From Anaerolinea sp. (GTDB taxonomy: Bacteria; Chloroflexota; Anaerolineae; Anaerolineales; Anaerolineaceae), in the NCBI GenBank assembly GCA_020216845.1, contig JAIWNK010000121.1, positions 1-10,000 on the forward strand: a DNA stretch of 10,000 nucleotides. The letters run 5' to 3'. Numbering within the stretch: the first letter of the stretch is position 1; each line of letters opens with the position of its first letter. The notes beneath the pieces were generated by a model, which was given only the letters and a program-made list of their open reading frames with translations, made no database searches and was not told where the DNA came from. Of the stretch, positions 1 to 5,728 are shown one piece after another. The position numbers and the translations under genes were made by a program.

Positions 1-114
1 TGGGGGTGACATTCGCGTCCCTGGTGGATCACAAACGGGCTGAAAGCCCTCATGGTATTGGAAGAGCTGCGGGTAGCAGCTCTTTTTTTGTGTGTGGGGG
101 TTCAGGGCCCCCCA
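1..114. repeat. Tandem repeat unit, copy 1 (terminator-bearing)
   Basis: First of two head-to-tail copies of a non-coding unit of about 115 bp. It opens with TGGGGGTGACATTCGCG, carries a small hairpin GGGCT-GAA-AGCCC (37-49), then a strong intrinsic terminator (62-89), a GT-rich stretch and a GGGCCC/C-run. It matches copy 2 without any base substitution. The only differences are a 2-nt shorter G-run, one TG fewer and one C more. The unit starts at the very first base of the window, so more copies could lie upstream. No ribosome binding site or gene-like reading frame is seen. Confidence 0.9.
62..89 (+). terminator. Intrinsic terminator in repeat copy 1
   Basis: A perfect 9-bp stem AAGAGCTGC (62-70) pairs with GCAGCTCTT (76-84) around the 5-nt loop GGGTA. 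It runs directly into a T tract (83-89). This is the classic Rho-independent form, reading on the + strand, and would stop transcription arriving from upstream of the window. Confidence 0.9.
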
Positions 115-231
115 TGGGGGTGACATTCGCGTCCCTGGTGGGGATCACAAACGGGCTGAAAGCCCTCATGGTATTGGAAGAGCTGCGGGTAGCAGCTCTT
201 TTTTTGTGTGTGTGGGGGTTCAGGGCCCCCA
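115..231. repeat. Tandem repeat unit, copy 2 (terminator-bearing)
   Basis: Second copy, directly abutting copy 1, with the same order of elements: hairpin at 153-165, terminator at 178-205, GT run, GGGCCCCC. Its end differs in setting. Copy 1 runs straight into the next TGGGGG, while copy 2 is followed by an A-run and a complementary T/G-run that forms a new hairpin (226-248). Near-perfect identity with changes only in homopolymer or dinucleotide runs points to a recent duplication. The whole 1-313 stretch contains no gene; it holds these repeats, terminators, a hairpin and the promoter of the sugar cassette. Confidence 0.9.
178..205 (+). terminator. Intrinsic terminator in repeat copy 2
   Basis: Identical to the terminator at 62-89: stem 178-186 with 192-200, loop GGGTA, T tract to 205. 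Two identical terminators in series should isolate the downstream sugar cassette from upstream transcription almost completely. Confidence 0.9.
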
Positions 232-248
232 AAAAAACTTTTTGGGGG
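226..248. other. Perfect C5A5/T5G5 hairpin
   Basis: CCCCCAAAAA (226-235) is exactly complementary to TTTTTGGGGG (239-248), leaving a 3-nt loop AAC. There is no T tract after it, so it is not an ordinary terminator. It lies only 10 nt upstream of the -35 box of the sugar-cassette promoter. Copy 1 of the repeat ends in a comparable palindrome, CCCCCATGGGGG (109-120). Confidence 0.75.
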
Positions 249-258
249 GATCTGTGCT

Positions 259-287
259 TTGGGGAATCTCGTGTGGCGCGCTATGAT
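259..287 (+). promoter_or_regulatory. Sigma70-type promoter of the sugar cassette
   Basis: A -35-like TTGGGG (259-264) is followed after 17 bp by the -10 hexamer TATGAT (282-287), one mismatch from TATAAT. Transcription would begin near 293-295, giving a leader of roughly 20 nt with a GGAG ribosome binding site before the first gene. The -10 box and spacing are good. The -35 box matches only in its first three bases. Confidence 0.65.
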
Positions 288-313
288 ACAATTAACCGCA
301 AGGAGACTTGCGT

Positions 314-1087
314 ATGAAAGTGGTCATTTTGGCTGGCGGAAAAGGCACGCGCCTGCAAGAGGAGACGACGCTTAAGCCCAAACCCATGGTCGAGATTGGC
401 GGACGACCAATGCTTTGGCATATCATGAAGATCTATGCTGCCGCAGGTTTTGATGAATTTGTCCTGGCGTTGGGCTATAAGGGCGAGATTATCAAGGATT
501 ATTTTTTGCATTATCATGAGCACCGTTCGAGCCTGACGGTGCGATTGCGCGCCGGTGAGGTGCAATTGCACGATGGCCCGCGCGAGGATTGGACGGTGCA
601 TCTGCTCGATACGGGGGAGGAGACGCTGACCGGCGGGCGGGTGCGTCGGGCGGCGCAGTTCATCGGGCCGGAGCGTTTCCTGCTCACCTATGGCGATGGG
701 GTGGCCAACATTGACCTGCCGGCGTTGTTGGCCTTCCATGAACGGCAGCACGCGCTCGTGACGCTGACGGTTGTCCGTCCGCCGGCGCGCTTTGGCGGTG
801 TGACGCTGGATGGAGACCGGGTGGCGTGCTTTGAAGAAAAGCCGCAAATTGGCGAGGGCTGGATCAATGGTGGGTTCTTTGTCATTGAGCCGCAAGTGTT
901 GGATTGGATTGGGGGCGACGCGACCCCGTTTGAGTTTGACACCTTGCCGCGCCTGGCTGCCGCAGGGCAATTGGCTGCCTATCGGCATGAGGGCTTTTGG
1001 CAGTGTATGGATACGCTGCGCGATGTGCAATTATTGGAACATTTATGGGCGCAGGGCAAGGCGCCCTGGAAGGTGTGGCCTGAATGA
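314..1087 (+). CDS. rfbF: Glucose-1-phosphate cytidylyltransferase
   Basis: A cytoplasmic nucleotidyltransferase of 257 aa that joins CTP and alpha-D-glucose 1-phosphate to give CDP-glucose and pyrophosphate, the entry step to CDP-linked 3,6-dideoxyhexoses (also named ddhA). The N-terminal nucleotide-binding signature LAGGKGTRL is at residues 6-14, with KPKPM at 21-25, the metal-binding TYGDGV at 125-130, FEEKP at 173-177, WINGGFFV at 183-190 and the family-typical GFWQ-x-MDT at 227-234, where x is Cys231; I recall Pro as usual there. Length matches the family. ATG 314 is chosen because AGGAG (301-305) sits 8 nt upstream; an in-frame TTG two codons earlier is less likely. The stop overlaps the next start as ATGA. 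It is the first gene of the cassette, served by the promoter at 259-287. Confidence 0.95.
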   Translation: MKVVILAGGKGTRLQEETTLKPKPMVEIGGRPMLWHIMKIYAAAGFDEFVLALGYKGEIIKDYFLHYHEHRSSLTVRLRAGEVQLHDGPREDWTVHLLDTGEETLTGGRVRRAAQFIGPERFLLTYGDGVANIDLPALLAFHERQHALVTLTVVRPPARFGGVTLDGDRVACFEEKPQIGEGWINGGFFVIEPQVLDWIGGDATPFEFDTLPRLAAAGQLAAYRHEGFWQCMDTLRDVQLLEHLWAQGKAPWKVWPE

Positions 1088-2070
1088 GCTTTGATTGGTT
1101 GGGCAAGCGCGTGTTGGTGACCGGTGCAAGTGGCATCGTTGGCTCGTGGTTGGTGCGTGAATTGCTGGGGCGCGGTGCCTATGTAGTGGCACTGATCCAT
1201 CATGCTGATCCGCAATCAGAATTGTTGCGCAGTGGGCTGGTGCAGCAGACGGCGGTGATCAACGGGGCGTTGGAGGATGAGCATTGCATTGAACGGGCGA
1301 TTAACAAGCACGAGGTGGATACGGTCTTTCACTTGGGGGCGCAGCCGATTGTGGGTGTGGCGCAGCGTGCCCCGTTGCAAACATTCGAGACCAATATTCG
1401 CGGCACCTATTTGTTGTTGGATGCCTGCTGGCGCATGCGCAGCCTGGTGCAACGCGTGGTGATTGCATCGAGCGACAAGGCCTACGGTGAGCAGCCCAAC
1501 CTGCCCTACCGCGAGGACATGCCATTGCAGGGGCGGTATCCCTATGAAGTTTCGAAGAGCTGTGCCGATTTGTTGGCGCAAAGCTATGCCGTCAGCTATG
1601 GCTTGCCGGTGACGATTGCGCGCTGTGGCAACATCTATGGCGGCGGCGATTTGAACTGGAGCCGGATTGTGCCTGGCACGATCCGCTCTTTGCTGCGCGG
1701 TGAGCGCCCGCTGATTCGCAGCAATGGTCAGTTTGTGCGTGATTACATTTACGTTCGTGATGTCGTCGCAGCGTATGTGCGCCTGGCCGAAGAGGTGCAG
1801 CGCGCCGATGTGCAGGGGCAGGCATTTAATTTTAGCAACGAAGCTCCGCTGACGGTGCTGGAGATTGTCAACGCAGTTTGCGATGCGCTGGGACGCAAAG
1901 ATTTATCGCCAATCATTCAAAATCAGGCGGTGGGCGAGATCCCCGATCAATATCTTTCGGCAGAGAAGGCCCATCGTGTGTTGGGCTGGCAGCCGGCCTA
2001 TTCGTTGGCGCAAGGGTTGAGCGAAACCGTGGCCTGGTATCGGCAGTTTTTTGCCCGTCAGGAGGGGTGA
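1084..2070 (+). CDS. rfbG: CDP-glucose 4,6-dehydratase (SDR family)
   Basis: An extended short-chain dehydrogenase/reductase of 328 aa, expected to use bound NAD+ to convert CDP-glucose to CDP-4-keto-6-deoxyglucose. The Rossmann motif TGASGIVG is at residues 13-20, followed by GSWL. The active-site triplet S130-D131-K132 lies in SSDKAYG, and the catalytic YxxxK is Tyr154/Lys158 (YEVSK). The C-terminal part has the substrate-domain pattern RDYIYVRDV near 219-227. The fold and the 4,6-dehydratase/epimerase class are clear from sequence. The CDP-glucose specificity is inferred from its place between a CDP-glucose synthase and the CDP-sugar 3-dehydrase. It is slightly shorter than the enterobacterial enzymes as I remember them. 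The start overlaps the previous stop by 4 nt (ATGA), implying translational coupling. Confidence 0.85.
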   Translation: MSFDWLGKRVLVTGASGIVGSWLVRELLGRGAYVVALIHHADPQSELLRSGLVQQTAVINGALEDEHCIERAINKHEVDTVFHLGAQPIVGVAQRAPLQTFETNIRGTYLLLDACWRMRSLVQRVVIASSDKAYGEQPNLPYREDMPLQGRYPYEVSKSCADLLAQSYAVSYGLPVTIARCGNIYGGGDLNWSRIVPGTIRSLLRGERPLIRSNGQFVRDYIYVRDVVAAYVRLAEEVQRADVQGQAFNFSNEAPLTVLEIVNAVCDALGRKDLSPIIQNQAVGEIPDQYLSAEKAHRVLGWQPAYSLAQGLSETVAWYRQFFARQEG

Positions 2071-2073
2071 GCG

Positions 2074-3393
2074 TTGGAAACGGATGCATTGCGAGCTGAA
2101 ATTTTGCGCCTGGTGGCCGACTATGCGGCGCAGGCGTTTGCGCCGCGCCCGTTTGTGCCGGGGGTTAGCCCGGTGCCTGTTTCGGGGCGGGTGTTTGATG
2201 GCGATGAGGTGCAACACCTGGTGGATGCGGCGTTGGATTTTTGGCTGACGACCGGGCGCTTTGCGGAACAGTTTGAAGGGGCGTTTGCGCGCTTTTTGGG
2301 GGTGCGCCATGCGTTGTTGTGCAATTCTGGCTCTTCGGCCAACTTGCTGGCGGTTACGGCGCTGACCTCACCGCAGTTGGGCAAACGGGCCTTGCGCCCT
2401 GGCGACGAGGTGTTGACCGCGGCGGCGGGTTTTCCGACGACGGTGAACCCGATTGTGCAAAATCAGCTGGTGCCGGTGTTGGTGGATGTGGATCTGCCGG
2501 GCTACAATGTTTCGGCGCAACGGCTGGCAGAGGCGCTTTCGCCGCGCACGCGGGCGATCATTCTGGCGCATACGCTTGGTAATCCGTTTGAGCTTGAGGC
2601 GGTGCGCGCCCTGGCACAGGAACACGACCTGTGGCTGATTGAAGATACCTGCGATGCCTTGGGCAGCCGCTACCGCGGGCAACTGACCGGCACATTTGGC
2701 GACCTGGCAACGTTTAGCTTTTACCCGGCGCATCATATCACCATGGGCGAGGGTGGTTGTGTGGTGACGCAGCAGCCGCGCCTGAAGAAGATTGTCGAAT
2801 CGTTTCGCGATTGGGGAAGGGATTGTTGGTGCGCTCCTGGGCAGGATAATACCTGTGGCAAGCGCTTCGATTGGCAATTGGGGCAATTGCCCTATGGCTA
2901 TGATCACAAGTACACCTATTCTCACATCGGCTATAACCTCAAGCTGACCGATATGCAAGCAGCGGTGGGGGTGGCGCAGCTGCAAAAGCTGCCCGATTTC
3001 ATTGCTGCCCGGCGACGCAACTGGCAGTATCTTTATGATGGGCTCAAGCCCTTGGAGGAGTTTTTCCTCTTGCCGCAGGCAACGCCTGATAGCGAACCGG
3101 CCTGGTTTGGCTTTTTGCTGACGGTGCGTCCAGGTGCGCCGTTTGAGCGGCAGCATCTCATCCGGCGGTTGGATGAGGCGCGCATTGGCACGCGCCTGCT
3201 GTTTGGCGGCAACCTGGCCCGCCAACCGGCCTATCAGGGGCTGCCGTTGCGCCTGTCGGGCACGCTGGAAAATTCTGACCTGGTGATGGAACGCAGTTTT
3301 TGGCTTGGGGTTTACCCTGGCTTGAGCAACGAGATGTTGGCGTACGTGGTGCAGGTGATCAGCGATTTCGTGCGGCATTTTTCGCCCAAATGA
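2074..3393 (+). CDS. rfbH: CDP-4-keto-6-deoxy-D-glucose 3-dehydrase (E1)
   Basis: A 439-aa enzyme of the aspartate-aminotransferase fold that uses PMP and a [2Fe-2S] cluster, together with a reductase (E3), to remove the C3 hydroxyl of CDP-4-keto-6-deoxyglucose (also named ddhC, ascC). The usual PLP lysine is replaced by histidine in [13 protein letters not shown] (His220/His221), the hallmark of this dehydrase. Cluster cysteines are present at 193, 251, 253 and 261 (C-x-C-x7-C), the same positions known for the Yersinia enzyme. SGSSAN (85-90) and IEDTCDAL (189-196) are conserved. The start is TTG at 2074, 3 nt after the previous stop, with AGGAGG at 2060-2065 placed ideally; the N-terminus then aligns with the family. 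It is the last gene of the cassette. I see no convincing terminator behind it before the rpsT promoter. Confidence 0.96.
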   Translation: METDALRAEILRLVADYAAQAFAPRPFVPGVSPVPVSGRVFDGDEVQHLVDAALDFWLTTGRFAEQFEGAFARFLGVRHALLCNSGSSANLLAVTALTSPQLGKRALRPGDEVLTAAAGFPTTVNPIVQNQLVPVLVDVDLPGYNVSAQRLAEALSPRTRAIILAHTLGNPFELEAVRALAQEHDLWLIEDTCDALGSRYRGQLTGTFGDLATFSFYPAHHITMGEGGCVVTQQPRLKKIVESFRDWGRDCWCAPGQDNTCGKRFDWQLGQLPYGYDHKYTYSHIGYNLKLTDMQAAVGVAQLQKLPDFIAARRRNWQYLYDGLKPLEEFFLLPQATPDSEPAWFGFLLTVRPGAPFERQHLIRRLDEARIGTRLLFGGNLARQPAYQGLPLRLSGTLENSDLVMERSFWLGVYPGLSNEMLAYVVQVISDFVRHFSPK

Positions 3394-3406
3394 GCGAGTG
3401 GAATCC

Positions 3407-3435
3407 TGGACAAAACCGGCAGTGTCGAGTAAAAT
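3407..3435 (+). promoter_or_regulatory. rpsT promoter
   Basis: TGGACA (3407-3412) and TAAAAT (3430-3435) are each one mismatch from the sigma70 consensus, with exactly 17 bp between them. The likely start is near 3442, leaving a leader of about 36 nt with GGAGGAA at 3466-3472. The -35 begins only 14 nt after the stop of the sugar cassette. Confidence 0.75.
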
Positions 3436-3477
3436 AGGCGTTCGAATTCTGAATGCACGGTTTTTGGAGGAAGTACT

Positions 3478-3744
3478 TTGGCAAACATTAAATCTCAAAT
3501 CAAGCGCAATCGGCAGAACGAAGTCAAGCGGCTGCGCAATCGTGTTTATCGTGGTTCGGCTCGCACCGCGGTTTCCAAGGCGCGCCAGGCTCTGCAGAGC
3601 GGAGACGTGACGGTGTCGCAGGCTTCGGTGAAGAATGCCATTCGCATGTTGGATCGCGCTGCGCAGAAGGGCGTCATTCACAAAAACAATGCTGCCCGCC
3701 GCAAGAGCCGCTTGATGAAACACCTCGCCGCTCAGGCGAAGTAG
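3478..3744 (+). CDS. rpsT: 30S ribosomal protein S20
   Basis: An 88-aa, strongly basic, helical protein of the small ribosomal subunit that binds 16S rRNA early in assembly. It opens with the S20 hallmark MANIKSQIKRNRQNEVKR and carries the conserved SxVKNA-like and GVIHKNNAARRKSRL segments (about 65-78). Length is typical. The start is TTG at 3478, preceded by GGAGGAA (3466-3472) at 5-nt spacing. No ATG gives a sensible S20 N-terminus. In E. coli rpsT also begins with UUG and S20 represses its own translation, so the rare start may have a regulatory meaning here too; that is inference. The gene stands alone between its own promoter and an intrinsic terminator. Confidence 0.98.
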   Translation: MANIKSQIKRNRQNEVKRLRNRVYRGSARTAVSKARQALQSGDVTVSQASVKNAIRMLDRAAQKGVIHKNNAARRKSRLMKHLAAQAK

Positions 3745-3754
3745 GTTGGGTTTC

Positions 3755-3768
3755 CCGGCGCGAGCCGG
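3755..3768. other. Small GNRA-type hairpin after rpsT
   Basis: CCGGC (3755-3759) pairs with GCCGG (3764-3768) around GCGA, a GNRA-type tetraloop. It has no T tract and lies between the rpsT stop and the true terminator. It could stabilise the 3' end of the mRNA, or mean nothing. Confidence 0.4.
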
Positions 3769-3788
3769 TTGGAGCTGATTCTTGGAGC

Positions 3789-3821
3789 AGCGGGAGTGCA
3801 GGTCTCCCGCTTTTGCTTTTT
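3789..3821 (+). terminator. rpsT intrinsic terminator
   Basis: AGCGGGAG (3789-3796) pairs perfectly with CTCCCGCT (3804-3811) around a 7-nt loop, followed by TTTT, GC and TTTTT to 3821. This closes the rpsT transcript and separates it from argS. Confidence 0.88.
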
Positions 3822-3870
3822 GTCACCCTGGGCCAGTGAGGTGCGTCCTCTGGGGCGCACAGGGCTGTTG

Positions 3871-3879
3871 TGTTATAAT
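3871..3879 (+). promoter_or_regulatory. Extended -10 promoter of argS
   Basis: A consensus TATAAT (3874-3879) is preceded by TGT, giving the extended -10 form TGnTATAAT. The -35 region at the usual distance (TGGGGC, 3851-3856) is poor, which fits an extended -10 promoter. Transcription would start near 3886, about 22 nt before the argS ATG. The inverted repeat GTGCGTC/GGCGCAC (3841-3860, one G-T pair) overlaps the -35 zone and might be an operator, but nothing confirms that. Confidence 0.7.
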
Positions 3880-3907
3880 GATTGGCAAGACTGGATGGAA
3901 AGGCGAT

Positions 3908-5686
3908 ATGTTCGAACGCGAACAGCAGCAAGTGGAACAAGAGATTCGAGCGCTGTGTGCTGCCTGGGGCTTGCCGCAGCTTGACCTGCAATGGAGCTGG
4001 ATTCCGTTCAGCGGACATTGGGGCATTTCCACGTCTTTCTTCCAGCTGGCTGCTCAGGCAGTGCGTCAGAGTGGGCAGGGCGGCAACGTGCCGGCCCGCG
4101 CCCAAGAAATTGCGGCGCAGGTTGTTGCGGCGCTGGGCACCCCGGCCGGTTTTGAGCGGGTTGAAGCGGTTAAGGGGTACCTGAATTTGTATTTTGACAC
4201 GGCAGAATTCAGTCGCCGTGTGCTGGAAGAGATTTTGACACAAGGCAGCGCCTATGGTCGGGCGCCGCGGCGCGGCGAGCGGGTGATGATTGAGTTTTCG
4301 CACCCGAACACGCACAAAGCATTTCACGTTGGACATTTGCGCGGCACAATTTTGGGCGATGTGATTGCCCGCCTGCTGGATGCCGCCGGCTATGATGTGG
4401 TGCGTGCCAACTATCCCGGCGATATGGGCCTGCACGTGATTAAGTGGTTGTGGTGCTACCTGACGTACCATGCTGGTGAGCGTCCGGGGGCCGACATCAC
4501 CCGCTGGATGGGGGAGATTTACGCCGATGCGACCCGCCGTCTGGAAGCGGACCCTGAGCTTGAAAAAGACGTGCGGCAGGTTTACGTCCGTTGGGATCAG
4601 CGAGACCCGCAGCTTGTGGCTTTGTGGCAAGAGACGCGCCAATGGTCGTTGGATGGCTTTGCGGAGATGTATGCACAGTTGGGCGTCGCGTTTGACTGCT
4701 ATTATTTCAACAGCCAAATGGAATTGCCCGGCAAACAGGTGGTGCAGCAGCTGATTGAGCGTGGCATTGCTCAGGATGAACGCCCTGAGGGGGCGGTGAT
4801 TGTCAAGATTGATGAACAGCTTGGGCTGACGAAGGAAAAATATCGCGTGGCGGTGGTGCTGCGTTCGGATGGAACGGCCCTCTATGCGACCGAAGATTTG
4901 GCCCTGGCGCTGAAAAAATTTGCCGATTACCCTGACCTGACCCGTTCGCTTTACCTGGTGGATGTGCGTCAGTCGTTACATTTTCAACAAATCTTCAAGA
5001 TTTTGGAGCTCGCCGGTTACCCGGAGGGGCAACGCAGCGAGCACATTTCGTATGAATTGGTCAACCTGCCGGGGAATGTGGTCATGTCCTCGCGCGAAGG
5101 CACCGTGGTGCTGCTGGAAGATTTGCTGCGCGAGGCAACCCGCCGCGCTCTGGAGGTGGTGCGCGAGAAAAACCCATCCCTGAGCGAAGAGCAAATGCTC
5201 GAGGTGGCGCGGGCGGTTGGCATTGGTGCCTTGCGCTATCCGATGCTGGCGCGCGAAAATACCAAGACGGTTACGTTTGATTGGCAGAGCGCGCTGGACT
5301 TCAATGGCCGCTCAGCAGCGTATATTCAGTATGCGCATGTGCGCGCCAACAGCATTCTGCGCAAGTATGCAGAACAATCACAGTCTGCTGGCCTGCCGGA
5401 AGCCAATTTCCACTATGAGATGGATGAGAAAGAAGTTGAGCTGATTGATCGCATGGCGCGCCTGACCGAAACGGTGCAGCGTGCGGCGGCAGAATATAAC
5501 CCGATTCTGTTGGCCAACCTGGCCTATGATTTGGCACAGGCTTTCAACAACTTCTACACGGTGTGTCCGGTTCTGCAAGCCGAAGAACCGGCGCGTTCGG
5601 CGCGTTTGCGCCTGGTTGCGGCATTTCGTCAGACTGTCGCCAACAGTCTGGCTTTGCTGGGCATCACAGCCCCACAAGCGATGTGA
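3908..5686 (+). CDS. argS: Arginyl-tRNA synthetase
   Basis: A class I aminoacyl-tRNA synthetase of 592 aa that charges tRNA-Arg with arginine in the cytoplasm. The N-terminal ArgRS-specific tRNA-binding domain covers about residues 1-100. The HIGH motif appears as HVGH (140-143) within HPNTHKAFHVGHLRG. The KMSKS loop is the ArgRS variant MSSREG (393-398). The alpha-helical anticodon-binding DALR domain follows from about 465 to the end, with YIQYAHVRANSILR at 472-485. ATG 3908 is chosen because the in-frame ATG at 3878 lies inside the -10 box, upstream of the predicted transcript start. GGAAAGG (3897-3903) is a modest ribosome binding site. Length is normal for bacterial ArgRS. A gap of 42 nt separates it from the next gene, so cotranscription is possible. 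Confidence 0.97.
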   Translation: MFEREQQQVEQEIRALCAAWGLPQLDLQWSWIPFSGHWGISTSFFQLAAQAVRQSGQGGNVPARAQEIAAQVVAALGTPAGFERVEAVKGYLNLYFDTAEFSRRVLEEILTQGSAYGRAPRRGERVMIEFSHPNTHKAFHVGHLRGTILGDVIARLLDAAGYDVVRANYPGDMGLHVIKWLWCYLTYHAGERPGADITRWMGEIYADATRRLEADPELEKDVRQVYVRWDQRDPQLVALWQETRQWSLDGFAEMYAQLGVAFDCYYFNSQMELPGKQVVQQLIERGIAQDERPEGAVIVKIDEQLGLTKEKYRVAVVLRSDGTALYATEDLALALKKFADYPDLTRSLYLVDVRQSLHFQQIFKILELAGYPEGQRSEHISYELVNLPGNVVMSSREGTVVLLEDLLREATRRALEVVREKNPSLSEEQMLEVARAVGIGALRYPMLARENTKTVTFDWQSALDFNGRSAAYIQYAHVRANSILRKYAEQSQSAGLPEANFHYEMDEKEVELIDRMARLTETVQRAAAEYNPILLANLAYDLAQAFNNFYTVCPVLQAEEPARSARLRLVAAFRQTVANSLALLGITAPQAM

Positions 5687-5728
5687 ACCAATGGCAAATC
5701 TTCAAAATTTTTGTAAAGGAGAGACTGT

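Noticed and set aside
52..123. Small frame in the repeat (ATG to TGA, 23 codons) that could be a leader peptide
   Set aside because: It has no ribosome binding site, it runs through the terminator stem and T tract, and the frame is not kept in copy 2 because of the indels.
1..231. CRISPR array or riboswitch reading of the repeats
   Set aside because: There are only two direct, abutting copies with no spacers, so it is not CRISPR. I could not match the conserved core of T-box or any other riboswitch class to the unit.
6..317. A 103-codon open frame across both repeat copies
   Set aside because: It consists of repeated low-complexity translation of the duplicated terminator unit, spans two terminators and overlaps the start of rfbF.
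2368..3723. Long open frame on the minus strand (451 codons) opposite rfbH and rpsT
   Set aside because: It is antisense to two unmistakable genes, has no family-like motifs, and arises from GC-biased codons in the real frames.
3782..3907. N-terminal extension of argS by 42 codons
   Set aside because: It would start inside the rpsT terminator and run through the argS -10 box. The family N-terminus fits ATG 3908.
3674..4717. Long minus-strand open frame opposite the start of argS
   Set aside because: It covers the rpsT terminator, the argS promoter and conserved argS coding sequence. Its composition is that of a shadow frame.
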